Shown: positions 1-5,816, numbered from the stretch's first letter. The stretch is DNA of 7,266 nt from Thermofilaceae archaeon (GCA_027017165.1 JALURF010000208.1:1-7266); one strand, 5' to 3'. Notes: generated by a model not told the origin, from the letters alone. Translations and numbers: made by a program.

Positions 1-935
1 CTCGAGGAAAAAGCACTATCTGATATCATGACGAGACCCGGATACTCCATTCCGGCAAAATCCCCAAAGACCTGGCAGAGCTTGAATGAAGAATAGGGAT
101 ACGGGCCGAAAAGATGAGAATATACCTTTAAAGCATTAAAAGCAAAAGTCAGAACATCTTTATAATATTCTTCGTATTCTTTAAGGAGATAGACCGAAAT
201 CTTTACTTCTCCATCGCTTAGGCTATATATCGCGTCTTTAACCACGTAGTTCTTGCTCGCGACCCAAGCGAAATCTCTAGCTAATTCTACTCTCCAATGG
301 TATACAACACGATCTCCTTGAACATATTTTTCAACTAACTCGCCCGTAGCCGCTACGAGGAGGTCCGATGGCACTGATATCTTGACATCATAGGATGCTG
401 CTTCCGAATAAAAGGACTCACCATAGACGAGGTATGGATACAAGTTCCAACCTCTCTCATCGTACACGGCTAGTATAGGATACCAATTTCCAAAAGCGAA
501 AACCCCATTGTAGTATCCATACCGACCTCTAACCCCTGGAATTATCAATCGAAAACTTATAGTCAAATCTAATCTCTCAAAAAGGTTTAGTTCTTTTCCC
601 AGATCGACTTCTAACACTGATCCATCCTTCTTGAATCTATAGTTTAACTTTTTCTTCCCTTTATATATGGTGATCTGATCAACTTTTCCTCCATATTTGT
701 GGAAATAAGCTGAATTTGGGAAGAAATGAAAATATAGCTTCGTAAAGTTTTCGGCTTTATCGTTTAGATAGTGAAAGCGTAGCTTAACATCTAGGGTTAA
801 GTTTTGAGGATAAAACACGGCATCTATCGAGTACCTTCGGGGGATGTACTCGATGAAAGTTGGGAGAGAGCCTTGCTGAATCGGTATTGTAAGTGTCAAG
901 AGTAGTACTGGCCATATGTTGAATAGTTTTCCCAT
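1..935 (-). CDS. M1-family (aminopeptidase N-like) metallopeptidase, N-terminal part, cut by window edge
   Basis: An uninterrupted minus-strand frame of 311 codons runs from an ATG at 935 to the left edge. The N-terminus (MGKLFNIWPVLLLTLTIPI, then QQGS) looks like a signal peptide or membrane anchor, so the enzyme probably acts outside the cell. Next comes a beta-rich region typical of the N-terminal domain of M1 peptidases (residues about 30-240). Near the end, at about residues 290-305, is GDFAGMEYPGLVMIS, which matches the exopeptidase substrate-binding motif of the family (GAMEN in classical members, here AGMEYP). The zinc-binding HExxH motif should lie a few tens of residues further on, outside the window, so catalytic competence cannot be judged. 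An in-frame stop just upstream makes the ATG at 935 the only good start. It follows the GTPase stop by 23 bases and is probably co-transcribed with it; no clear Shine-Dalgarno is seen. Family-level call is fairly sure; substrate unknown. Confidence 0.75.
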   Translation of the reverse strand, partial: MGKLFNIWPVLLLTLTIPIQQGSLPTFIEYIPRRYSIDAVFYPQNLTLDVKLRFHYLNDKAENFTKLYFHFFPNSAYFHKYGGKVDQITIYKGKKKLNYRFKKDGSVLEVDLGKELNLFERLDLTISFRLIIPGVRGRYGYYNGVFAFGNWYPILAVYDERGWNLYPYLVYGESFYSEAASYDVKISVPSDLLVAATGELVEKYVQGDRVVYHWRVELARDFAWVASKNYVVKDAIYSLSDGEVKISVYLLKEYEEYYKDVLTFAFNALKVYSHLFGPYPYSSFKLCQVFGDFAGMEYPGLVMISDSAFSS

Positions 936-958
936 CCTAGTGATATGGGATGAATATG

Positions 959-1486
959 CTATTTATCGTTCTCGTTCAGCATCTTTATTAGTTCTTCTAA
1001 AATTTTCTCCACATCCCGTTTATTAACAACTGAAGCTTCTCTAATAGGCGCATTAGTCCCCAGTATTTTCCTCACGTCTTCTCTTCTAATCAAAACCCGC
1101 CCATTCTTATTATTCACTACTATGAGGTGGGGTACGTTATACAGAGAGGCTAATAGCCCGTATATCTTCTTAGCCTTTAACAAGCTTTGAGGATCACTGC
1201 CATCTATTAACATGACGAAGCCGTCTAATCCTCTAGCCAAGACGTGCCACATAAAGCTGAAGCGCTCCTGTCCTGGAGTCCCGAAAAGATGTATTTTCTT
1301 ACTCCTCAAGGTAAATCTTCCATAATCTAAGGCTACAGTAGTCATCTCCTTAACTGTCTTATACAAGCCATATGTCGGAGCTTCAGTTCTTATCACTTTT
1401 CCATCGCATACAGTGTCTATCAGCGTAGTTTTGCCACTATTAAAGGGACCAACAACTAAAATTTTAAACTCATTCTCTCTTAACAT
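959..1486 (-). CDS. Small Ras-like GTPase of the COG2229 / SRPRB-like type
   Basis: Predicted P-loop GTPase of 175 residues, probably a cytoplasmic regulatory switch. Visible motifs: P-loop GPFNSGKTT (residues 13-21), a TTVALDYGR switch-I segment (about 49-57) and a G3 region LFGTPGQERF (67-76), followed by FMWHVLARGLDGFVMLIDG. LFGTPGQERFxFMW and TTVALDYGR are typical of the archaeal and bacterial COG2229 predicted GTPases, whose bacterial members often work with Roadblock-domain proteins. No Roadblock gene is seen here. The guanine-specificity motif is degenerate: NKNG (126-129) replaces NKxD, and no clear G5 (SAK) is present. The frame is open up to a TTG at 1498, but I choose the ATG at 1486: a GGTGGTGGG stretch lies just before it, and a TATA-like box at 1514-1521 would put the transcript start near 1492. 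First gene of a pair with the M1 peptidase. Confidence 0.82.
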   Translation of the reverse strand: MLRENEFKILVVGPFNSGKTTLIDTVCDGKVIRTEAPTYGLYKTVKEMTTVALDYGRFTLRSKKIHLFGTPGQERFSFMWHVLARGLDGFVMLIDGSDPQSLLKAKKIYGLLASLYNVPHLIVVNNKNGRVLIRREDVRKILGTNAPIREASVVNKRDVEKILEELIKMLNENDK

Positions 1487-1513
1487 ACCCACCACCAATT
1501 GATCTCTTCAAGA

Positions 1514-1521
1514 TTTTAAAA
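1514..1521 (-). promoter_or_regulatory. Possible TATA box for the GTPase-peptidase operon
   Basis: TTTTAAAA, centred about 31 bases upstream of the ATG at 1486. Archaeal TATA boxes sit about 26-27 bases before the transcript start, which would place initiation around 1490-1492, just before that ATG. This favours the ATG over the upstream TTG at 1498. Based on position and composition only. Confidence 0.4.
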
Positions 1522-1553
1522 TCCTCTACTACCTACTTCTCCGAAATCATATC

Positions 1554-1572
1554 ACTATACCATCCGTATAGT
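1554..1572. repeat. Perfect inverted repeat ACTATAC-N5-GTATAGT (candidate operator)
   Basis: Seven-base arms (1554-1560 and 1566-1572) are exact reverse complements with a 5-base spacer CATCC. The dyad centre (about 1563) lies almost halfway between the two TATA-like boxes of the divergent genes. This spacing and symmetry suit a dimeric DNA-binding regulator controlling both directions. The same sequence could instead form a small hairpin in a long rhomboid leader, but an operator is more likely. Confidence 0.4.
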
Positions 1573-1610
1573 ACATAAACAAATATAAGGACGGCAGAAA
1601 AAGGATCACA

Positions 1611-1618
1611 GATATATA
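1611..1618 (+). promoter_or_regulatory. Possible TATA box for the rhomboid gene
   Basis: GATATATA, centred about 34 bases before the GTG start at 1649. Initiation near 1641 would give a very short leader. An alternative AT-rich box near 1580-1587 would give a leader of about 40 bases that includes the GAAGGGA purine stretch at 1637-1643. Confidence 0.4.
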
Positions 1619-1648
1619 CTAGCTAGTCAAGTTTATGAAGGGATTAAT

Positions 1649-2362
1649 GTGTTACCTCTCTACGACGAAAATAGATCGTATACAACTCCCGTGGTAACGT
1701 ACATACTCATCGCGACCAATGTGGCGATATTCTTCTACTTCTTCTTTCAAGGCTTAAGCTCTTTAGAAAATGCGATAAAAACTCTAGGCGTCATACCAAT
1801 CTACATAATAAACGGGCGCAGACTGTGGACGTTAATAACAAGTATGTTCATGCATGCCGATATTTTACACTTAGGAGGAAACATGCTCTATCTCTATATA
1901 TTCGGGGATAACGTAGAGGACGCTTTTGGAAGGTTAAAATACCTAGTATTCTATCTACTATGCGGTTTAGGCGCATCGCTTATACATATCTTATCTATAA
2001 TGGTTTCTCTGCCAACTATAAGAGCGCTTAACTTAAGAATACCAGCTGTAGGAGCTTCTGGAGCGATTTCTGGAGTTCTAGGAGCGTATATGGTCTTATA
2101 CCCCCATGCTAGGATAAGAACACTAGTTATGACTTGGATTATAACAATAGTCACAATTCCCGCTTACTACTATATAGGCATGTGGTTTCTATACCAATTC
2201 CTAATGGGCGTATGGTCTCTAACCGGACTATTCTCAAACGTGGCTTTCTGGGCCCATATAGGAGGATTTGTAACAGGAATACTTATAGTCAAATTGTTCA
2301 GAGTGAGGCCTAAAAGAAGAAGGAGAATAATCTACAGGTACTACTACGTCCCAGTATATTAG
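1649..2362 (+). CDS. Rhomboid-family intramembrane serine protease
   Basis: Multi-pass membrane protein of 237 residues that cleaves transmembrane substrates within the membrane. The catalytic dyad is visible: Ser137 in GASGAISG and His203 in FWAHIGGF. The conserved transmembrane-2 residues His74 and Asn78 (HADILHLGGN) correspond to those forming the oxyanion site in the family. About six hydrophobic segments can be seen, at roughly 14-34, 62-85, 97-119, 133-151, 158-187 and 198-216. The N-terminus MLPLYDENRSYTTPVVTY matches the usual start of this family (PLxDxN followed by TPxVTY), which supports the GTG start at 1649; nearby ATGs at 1635 and 1647 are out of frame. A GAAGGGA stretch lies just upstream. 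The C-terminus is a short, strongly basic and then tyrosine-rich tail (RPKRRRRIIYRYYY). The 3' end overlaps the convergent small gene by 4 bases. Substrate unknown. Confidence 0.92.
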   Translation: MLPLYDENRSYTTPVVTYILIATNVAIFFYFFFQGLSSLENAIKTLGVIPIYIINGRRLWTLITSMFMHADILHLGGNMLYLYIFGDNVEDAFGRLKYLVFYLLCGLGASLIHILSIMVSLPTIRALNLRIPAVGASGAISGVLGAYMVLYPHARIRTLVMTWIITIVTIPAYYYIGMWFLYQFLMGVWSLTGLFSNVAFWAHIGGFVTGILIVKLFRVRPKRRRRIIYRYYYVPVY

Positions 2363-2670
2363 CTTTCTTCGAGGGGAAGGCCTTTACAGTAAACTATGCC
2401 TCGTATTCTTCTCACAAAATTGCTACAAACATAGCACTCTAGGAAAGATCGCTTCTTCTGGAGCACAGGGCAATCAACGGCTTCTCTCTTCAGTTGTCTA
2501 ATAAATTTCCTAGACCCTATTCCTTTCAACTGTTCTGTAATCTCCTTAGGAACCCTCATGGCTCGAGAAAGCTTCTCTACTGGAATTTCATACTTCCAAT
2601 CTTTCCGCTCCATCACCATAGGAGTTAAAACGGGCATATTTAATGTTATCACAGTTTTAGCAATACTCAT
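2359..2670 (-). CDS. Small four-cysteine protein of unknown function
   Basis: A 103-residue soluble protein that I do not recognise. The C-terminal half holds four cysteines in the pattern C67-x11-C79-x2-C82-x12-C95 (local contexts DCPVL, ECYVC, VYCKG), which could form one zinc or iron-sulfur site. Basic residues surround it (KRE, QKKR, NFVRRIRG), so nucleic-acid contact is possible, but this is inference. The N-terminal half has no motif I can name. The start is the ATG at 2670, preceded by AGGTT four bases upstream and by a TATA-like TCTATTATAG about 25 bases before it, which fits a nearly leaderless transcript. It converges on the rhomboid gene with a 4-base stop-to-stop overlap and diverges from the gene at 2707. 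The cysteine spacing and codon use make a real gene likely; the function is open. Confidence 0.7.
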   Translation of the reverse strand: MSIAKTVITLNMPVLTPMVMERKDWKYEIPVEKLSRAMRVPKEITEQLKGIGSRKFIRQLKREAVDCPVLQKKRSFLECYVCSNFVRRIRGIVYCKGLPLEES

Positions 2671-2706
2671 TTAACCTAGTTATGCTTAGTCTATAATAGA
2701 GGGAAT
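2671..2706. promoter_or_regulatory. Short divergent promoter region between two small genes
   Basis: Only 36 bases separate the divergent starts at 2670 (minus) and 2707 (plus). TCTATAATAG at 2690-2699 reads as a TATA-like element on the minus strand at the right distance for the four-cysteine gene. For the plus gene there is a purine-rich GAGGG (2699-2703) just before the ATG and only a weak TTTAA near 2670. The two promoters must physically overlap. Confidence 0.4.
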
Positions 2707-3084
2707 ATGGTTTTTAAGAAGTTTGTTGGAGTGAAATTTAGCGATATTTACTATAAAAACCCGCCGGATAGTGAAATATTAAAAAAGACTTTAAACCCAC
2801 TGGCTTTAAAAGAAGAGATACTCCAATACGTTGAGAATCTAGAATTAAGAAAAGAATTGCTAGAGAAAATTGATGAACTAGCTCAACTCGGGTATGTGTT
2901 TGTAAATGCTACGCTTAATGAGCAAGTTAGAGGGCATGCTGGCTCGTGGGTTGAAGAAATATCCATAGGAGTTTTCGCCGTAAAGGGAGAGGAAAAAATG
3001 CTTCTCTACAAAGTTTGCATCAGTAATCATTATCACGGAGGCAGGCTTAAACACCAATCTAAATGGATTACCTTGGAGACTTAG
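2707..3084 (+). CDS. Hypothetical protein, 125 residues
   Basis: I do not recognise this protein. It appears soluble, with no signal peptide or membrane segment. Residues about 33-60 are charged and probably helical (LALKEEILQYVENLELRKELLEKI in outline). The C-terminal half (about 62-118) looks like alternating strands, with a conserved-looking block VRGHAGSWVEEISIGVFAV and a histidine pair near the end (NHYHGG). GAGGG lies 3 bases before the ATG, which is close, but no better in-frame start is evident. The 3' end overlaps the VTT/DedA-like gene on the other strand by 17 bases. Reasons to accept it: a continuous frame between real genes, codon use like its neighbours, and amino-acid patterning consistent with a folded domain. 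Function should not be guessed. Confidence 0.65.
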   Translation: MVFKKFVGVKFSDIYYKNPPDSEILKKTLNPLALKEEILQYVENLELRKELLEKIDELAQLGYVFVNATLNEQVRGHAGSWVEEISIGVFAVKGEEKMLLYKVCISNHYHGGRLKHQSKWITLET

Positions 3085-3739
3085 ATTTTTTCGATTGTAT
3101 AAAAACATCCCACCTACCCTCTAATATAATTCTTATAAATCCTCTCCATCCTTTTTCATTTATCATAAGCATTACTTTAACCCAATTTATTCTAAAGAGA
3201 ATCCAAGTGAAAATAGCTAGAAAAAGAATAGAGGCTATAATACTGCTAAGAACGCCCCATCCGCTAAAAACTTCGCCAAAGAAAACTCCAAAATATGAGG
3301 TAGCTATACTTATTACAATTTTACCTGCCGTGACGGCCGCGAAAAATTTCCACGCGTTGTACTTAATTAAACCTAAAGGAATTATTATTATGTCGTCGGG
3401 CGATGGAGTCGCCGCAAAGAGAAAGGCTGCTAAAGCGCCGTAATCTCCTAAAAGTTTTTTAAAAGCCGCCATTTGTTTTTCTTGTTCTTCGCTTAAAAAG
3501 CTCGAAACGCCCCAACCAGTTAAAAACACTATTAGCTTACCTATACCACCCCCTATACCACTGATCAATCCCACTACTAGCGGATCAACTCCAGGCACGT
3601 TTGCAGTAAATAAAAAAATTGCGGCTAGATAAGGAATAGGCATAAACGGGAGTAAATTACCCAATATGGAGACTATAAAAGCGCCCAAATACCCGTACTT
3701 TAATGCCAGATCGTAGAGCCAGTCTATTAGCCACTCCAT
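3068..3739 (-). CDS. VTT-domain (DedA / SNARE-associated type) membrane protein
   Basis: Polytopic membrane protein of 223 residues. Members of the VTT/DedA superfamily are linked to lipid scrambling or lipid-carrier transport and envelope homeostasis; that role is known for the family, not shown here. Visible features: an amphipathic N-terminus; a re-entrant-like segment with conserved prolines (NLLPFMPIPYL, 28-38); a glycine-rich stretch GIGGGIGK (61-68); the core VTT block FLFAATPSPDDIIIIPLG (106-123); and the following helix with W130, AG (138-139) and GK. Hydrophobic segments lie near 17-46, 52-76, 101-124, 130-157 and 162-183. The classical DedA arginine-containing PxxR motif is replaced by TPSPDD. 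The ATG start lies 3 bases after the ridA stop, so it is the third gene of the ilvA operon. The C-terminus ends in a basic tail and overlaps the convergent gene by 17 bases. Confidence 0.78.
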   Translation of the reverse strand: MEWLIDWLYDLALKYGYLGAFIVSILGNLLPFMPIPYLAAIFLFTANVPGVDPLVVGLISGIGGGIGKLIVFLTGWGVSSFLSEEQEKQMAAFKKLLGDYGALAAFLFAATPSPDDIIIIPLGLIKYNAWKFFAAVTAGKIVISIATSYFGVFFGEVFSGWGVLSSIIASILFLAIFTWILFRINWVKVMLMINEKGWRGFIRIILEGRWDVFIQSKKSKSPR

Positions 3740-3742
3740 ACT

Positions 3743-4132
3743 TTACTTCTCTCTGTAAGCGATGAAGCTTACCTCTAATAATACGTCTTTTGGCAAACGA
3801 GCTACTTGAACAGTGGTTCTAGCGGGAGGTTTTTCCCTAAAATAGGTTCCATATACCTCGTTGAAATCTTTGAAATCTTCCAAGTTGCTTAAAAAGACAA
3901 ACACTGATACTACGTCTTCTAGACTATAACCGGCGTCTTCTAAAACCGCTTTTATATTCTCCATGACTCTTCTGGTCTGCTCTTTAATATCTCCCTTAAC
4001 GACCTCTCCTGTAGTCGGATCTATCGGTATCTGACCTGAGCCAAAGAGGAATGGACCGACTTTCACTGCTTGAGAATAAGGACCTATAGGCTTAGGCGCT
4101 TTCGGCGAGAATACTATTTCTTTCTCGGGCAT
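3743..4132 (-). CDS. ridA: RidA family reactive intermediate deaminase
   Basis: Cytoplasmic enamine/imine deaminase of the YjgF/YER057c/UK114 family, 129 residues, the usual full length. RidA proteins hydrolyse the reactive 2-aminoacrylate and 2-aminocrotonate released by PLP enzymes such as threonine/serine dehydratase, giving 2-ketoacids and ammonia. The substrate-binding arginine is visible as Arg105 in PARTTVQV, and the glutamate that positions water as Glu120 in LLEVSFIAY. Other family signatures are APKPIGPYSQA (12-22), FLFGSGQIPIDPTTGE (28-43) and QTRRVMENIKAVLEDAG (52-68). It starts 5 bases after the ilvA stop, and its Shine-Dalgarno (GAGGT) overlaps the ilvA stop region, indicating coupled expression. 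The pairing with ilvA is the functionally expected one. The family trimer is known from homologues, not shown here. Confidence 0.95.
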   Translation of the reverse strand: MPEKEIVFSPKAPKPIGPYSQAVKVGPFLFGSGQIPIDPTTGEVVKGDIKEQTRRVMENIKAVLEDAGYSLEDVVSVFVFLSNLEDFKDFNEVYGTYFREKPPARTTVQVARLPKDVLLEVSFIAYREK

Positions 4133-4139
4133 AATATCT

Positions 4140-4144
4140 ACCTC
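4140..4144 (-). promoter_or_regulatory. Ribosome binding site of ridA inside the ilvA stop region
   Basis: GAGGT on the minus strand, 7 bases before the ridA ATG at 4132. It overlaps the last codons and stop of ilvA, which fixes the ridA start and suggests translational coupling. Confidence 0.65.
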
Positions 4145-5145
4145 ACTTCTTTAAATTCAAACCCCTTATTTTTAAGCTCTTTCAATAACTGCTCTATGTT
4201 AAAGCCGGGAGGAGTTTCCAAAGTTAACTCAACTTCCGCCTTCCCAGGAGGTAAAACAGGGTTTACTCTATCATGGCTTATAGAAACTATATTGACGCGC
4301 ATAGTAGAAACCACTTCCAGGACTTCTTTAAGAAATATCGGACGGTCCGGCAATACGCCTTTAAGTCTCACTTCTCTACCTTCGACAACTAATGCCTTCT
4401 GAACTATATGCGACAATAAGGGCATATCTACATTGCCTCCGCTAACCACGATAGCGGTTTTCTTACCCTCTACATCTATCTTGCCGCTTAGTACCGCGGC
4501 TACTCCAACAGCTCCAGCTGGCTCGGCTAAGGTTTTCGATCTCTCCAATAGTAGAAATATCGCTCTAATTATCTCGTTATCATCAACTGCGATCACGTCG
4601 TCTACGTACTCTTCGATAATTTTAAAAGTGAGTTCTCCGGGCTTCTTGACCGCTATGCCGTCCGCTATGGTATCCACTTTCTCTATTTCAATTCTCCTCC
4701 CCTTACGGAAAGATTCCACCATCGCGGCGGCTCCCTTAGCCTGTACCCCGTATATCTTAATTCTAGGCTTTAAATGTTTTAAAGCCACAGCTATCCCAGA
4801 GATAAGTCCTCCCCCTCCAACCGGAACGACGACAACCTCTACATCCGGAAGATCCTCCTCTATTTCAGTTCCAATAGTTCCTTGACCAGCAATTACGTGC
4901 TTATCGTCAAAAGGATGTATAAAAACGGCGTTAATCTCCTCTGCCAATTGAACGGCTTTTTCATATGCATCGTCATAAGTCCTACCGTGGAGTACTACTT
5001 CAGCCCCATAGCCTCGCGTAGCCTGAACTTTAGCTACCGACGTGTACTCCGGCATAACTATTATCGATTTTATCCCAAGTTGAGAAGCTGCAAAAGCCAC
5101 TCCTTGCGCGTGATTGCCAGAGGAGGCGGCAACGCATATATTAAA

Positions 5146-5157
5146 TTCTGGAGGTTT
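5146..5157 (-). repeat. Probable deletion junction in ilvA (AAACCTCCAGAA)
   Basis: At this point the reading frame that encodes LENLQ ends its similarity and the frame that encodes PEFNICVAASSGN begins. The 12 bases make family-consistent sense in both frames, as expected if two copies of this sequence once flanked the lost segment and recombined (or were collapsed during assembly). The ancestral second copy is inferred, not seen. Confidence 0.5.
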
Positions 5158-5329
5158 TCGAGCTTGAGGTATATATCCCCGCCAGTCATGCGGGAAAAAG
5201 TGAGAGAATGATCTAGGTGGGTTCGATGAATTATAGGGGCGAGAACTCTACGGGCATCCCTAATATTCCTAAGAATTTCATCAACTAGCGCGGACATAAA
5301 AATCCTCTAAAAGTAAAACTTTGCAGGGG

Positions 5330-5337
5330 TATAAAAG
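5330..5337 (-). promoter_or_regulatory. TATA box of the ilvA-ridA-VTT operon
   Basis: CTTTTATA on the minus strand, centred about 36 bases before the ilvA ATG. Transcription would start near 5307, giving a leader of about 10 bases that just includes the GAGG ribosome binding site. The upstream side, where the TFB recognition element would lie, overlaps the palindrome at 5336-5350. Confidence 0.55.
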
Positions 5338-5350
5338 CTTAATTTAAGCT
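5336..5350. repeat. Perfect palindrome AGCTTAA-T-TTAAGCT (candidate operator)
   Basis: Two 7-base arms are exact reverse complements around a single central T. The site touches the ilvA TATA box and covers its presumed TFB recognition element, and it lies 12 bases upstream of the yjbQ TATA box. A dimeric regulator bound here would block ilvA initiation and could influence yjbQ. An Lrp/AsnC-type amino-acid regulator is a reasonable candidate because such factors bind AT-rich palindromes of about this size near amino-acid genes, but this is inference. Confidence 0.5.
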
Positions 5351-5361
5351 CGTTGAGTGAG

Positions 5362-5371
5362 ATATATATTA
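5362..5371 (+). promoter_or_regulatory. TATA box of the yjbQ-pfkB operon
   Basis: ATATATATTA, centred about 35 bases before the yjbQ ATG at 5401. It predicts a transcript start near 5392 and a leader of under ten bases, overlapping the GGGTGA sequence at 5391-5396 that would serve as ribosome binding site 4 bases before the ATG. Confidence 0.5.
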
Positions 5372-5400
5372 CCGCTCATAGATAAAAGCTGGGTGAAATT

Positions 5401-5814
5401 ATGAAGGTTTACTTTAAAGAATTAACCCTATCTACTAGTAAAAGACTCGAACTTGTCGACATAACTTATGAAGTAGAGCGAATCGTCGCGGAGAGCGGAA
5501 TTAGAAACGGAATATGCGTGATACACGCCCCCCACGCCACGGCAGCGATAATAGCAAATGAGCATGAATCCGGTTTAATGCGCGATATCCTTACAAAAGT
5601 TGAGGAGGATTATCCGCGTAATGGAAAATGGCTTCACAACAGGATAGACGACAACGCGGCTGCTCACTTAGGCTCGGCGTTCATATCCTCTACGAGGATT
5701 TTCCCCGTTCGTGAAGGGAGGATGATAAGGGGGACTTGGCAAAATATCTTCCTCTTGGAAATGGACGGACCTAGAAGTCGTAGACGCGTAGTTATCGAAG
5801 TTATGGGAGAATAA
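5401..5814 (+). CDS. UPF0047 / YjbQ family protein (putative secondary thiamine-phosphate synthase)
   Basis: Single-domain cytoplasmic protein of 137 residues, the full family length. YjbQ-family proteins have been reported to have weak thiamine-phosphate synthase activity, and the true role is unsettled. The family signature is well kept: HAPHATAAIIANEHE (42-56), a WLHNRIDDNAAAHL block (78-90) with His79, Asp83, Asp84 and His89 as likely metal or active-site residues, and the C-terminal GTWQNIFLLEMDGPRSRR (111-128) with Trp113, Gln114, Glu120 and Asp122. The ATG at 5401 follows GGGTGA by 4 bases, and a TATA box lies at 5362-5371. It is first in a two-gene operon with the PfkB-family kinase, which starts 2 bases after its stop. 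The kinase partner may point to a small-molecule salvage or repair role, but that is inference. Confidence 0.92.
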   Translation: MKVYFKELTLSTSKRLELVDITYEVERIVAESGIRNGICVIHAPHATAAIIANEHESGLMRDILTKVEEDYPRNGKWLHNRIDDNAAAHLGSAFISSTRIFPVREGRMIRGTWQNIFLLEMDGPRSRRRVVIEVMGE

Positions 5815-5816
5815 TC

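Larger units (their letters stand above)
1487..1648. other. Divergent intergenic region between GTPase and rhomboid genes
   Basis: This spacer separates two outward-reading genes. It is AT-rich, has no coding potential I can support, and contains a TATA-like box for each direction with a 7-bp dyad midway between them (see separate entries). Confidence 0.7.
4138..5297 (-). pseudogene. ilvA: Threonine dehydratase (IlvA/TdcB type with C-terminal ACT domain), internally deleted and frameshifted
   Basis: Fold-type II PLP enzyme that deaminates threonine (and serine) to 2-ketobutyrate (pyruvate). The ATG at 5297 opens a frame whose first 50 residues are a normal N-terminus ending in YLKLENLQ. The family then continues with KTGSFKxRGA, whose lysine holds PLP. 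Here that block is absent and the matching frame changes: downstream, in another frame, come EFNICVAASSGNHAQGVAFAAS, the GGGGL phosphate loop (about 4807-4818), SGGN (4432-4443) and an ACT-like domain (about 4141-4377). Roughly 20-25 residues seem lost; the missing length must be 3n+1 bases. The junction is AAACCTCCAGAA (5146-5157), which encodes part of ENLQK in one frame and KPPE in the other, so deletion between direct repeats is plausible. As read, translation stops near 5070. Either a recent pseudogene or an assembly error, because everything else is intact. Starting at an internal codon such as the GTG at 5100 would give no active enzyme. Confidence 0.85.
5298..5400. other. Divergent regulatory region between ilvA operon and yjbQ
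   Basis: This 103-base spacer carries core promoter elements and ribosome binding sites for both directions, plus a perfect 15-base palindrome. On the ilvA side a GAGG (5304-5307) sits 6 bases before the ATG at 5297. No coding frame is supported. Confidence 0.7.

Noticed and set aside
1487..1498. GTPase start at the TTG at 1498
   Set aside because: It would add only MVVG, lacks a ribosome binding site, and probably lies upstream of the transcript start implied by the TATA-like box.
4433..4885. Long plus-strand frame opposite ilvA (also those at 3063-3443, 4070-4402, 4882-5211)
   Set aside because: Low-complexity compositions rich in Ser, Thr, Pro and Ile, lying antisense to well-recognised genes; these are shadow frames.
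4138..5100. A separate, intact dehydratase gene starting at the GTG at 5100
   Set aside because: That start lies inside the conserved SSGNHAQGVAFAAS block and would lack the N-terminal domain half and the PLP lysine; it is the distal part of one broken gene.
5070..5297. An independent 75-residue protein
   Set aside because: Its first 50 residues are a threonine dehydratase N-terminus; the rest is out-of-frame translation of the same gene.
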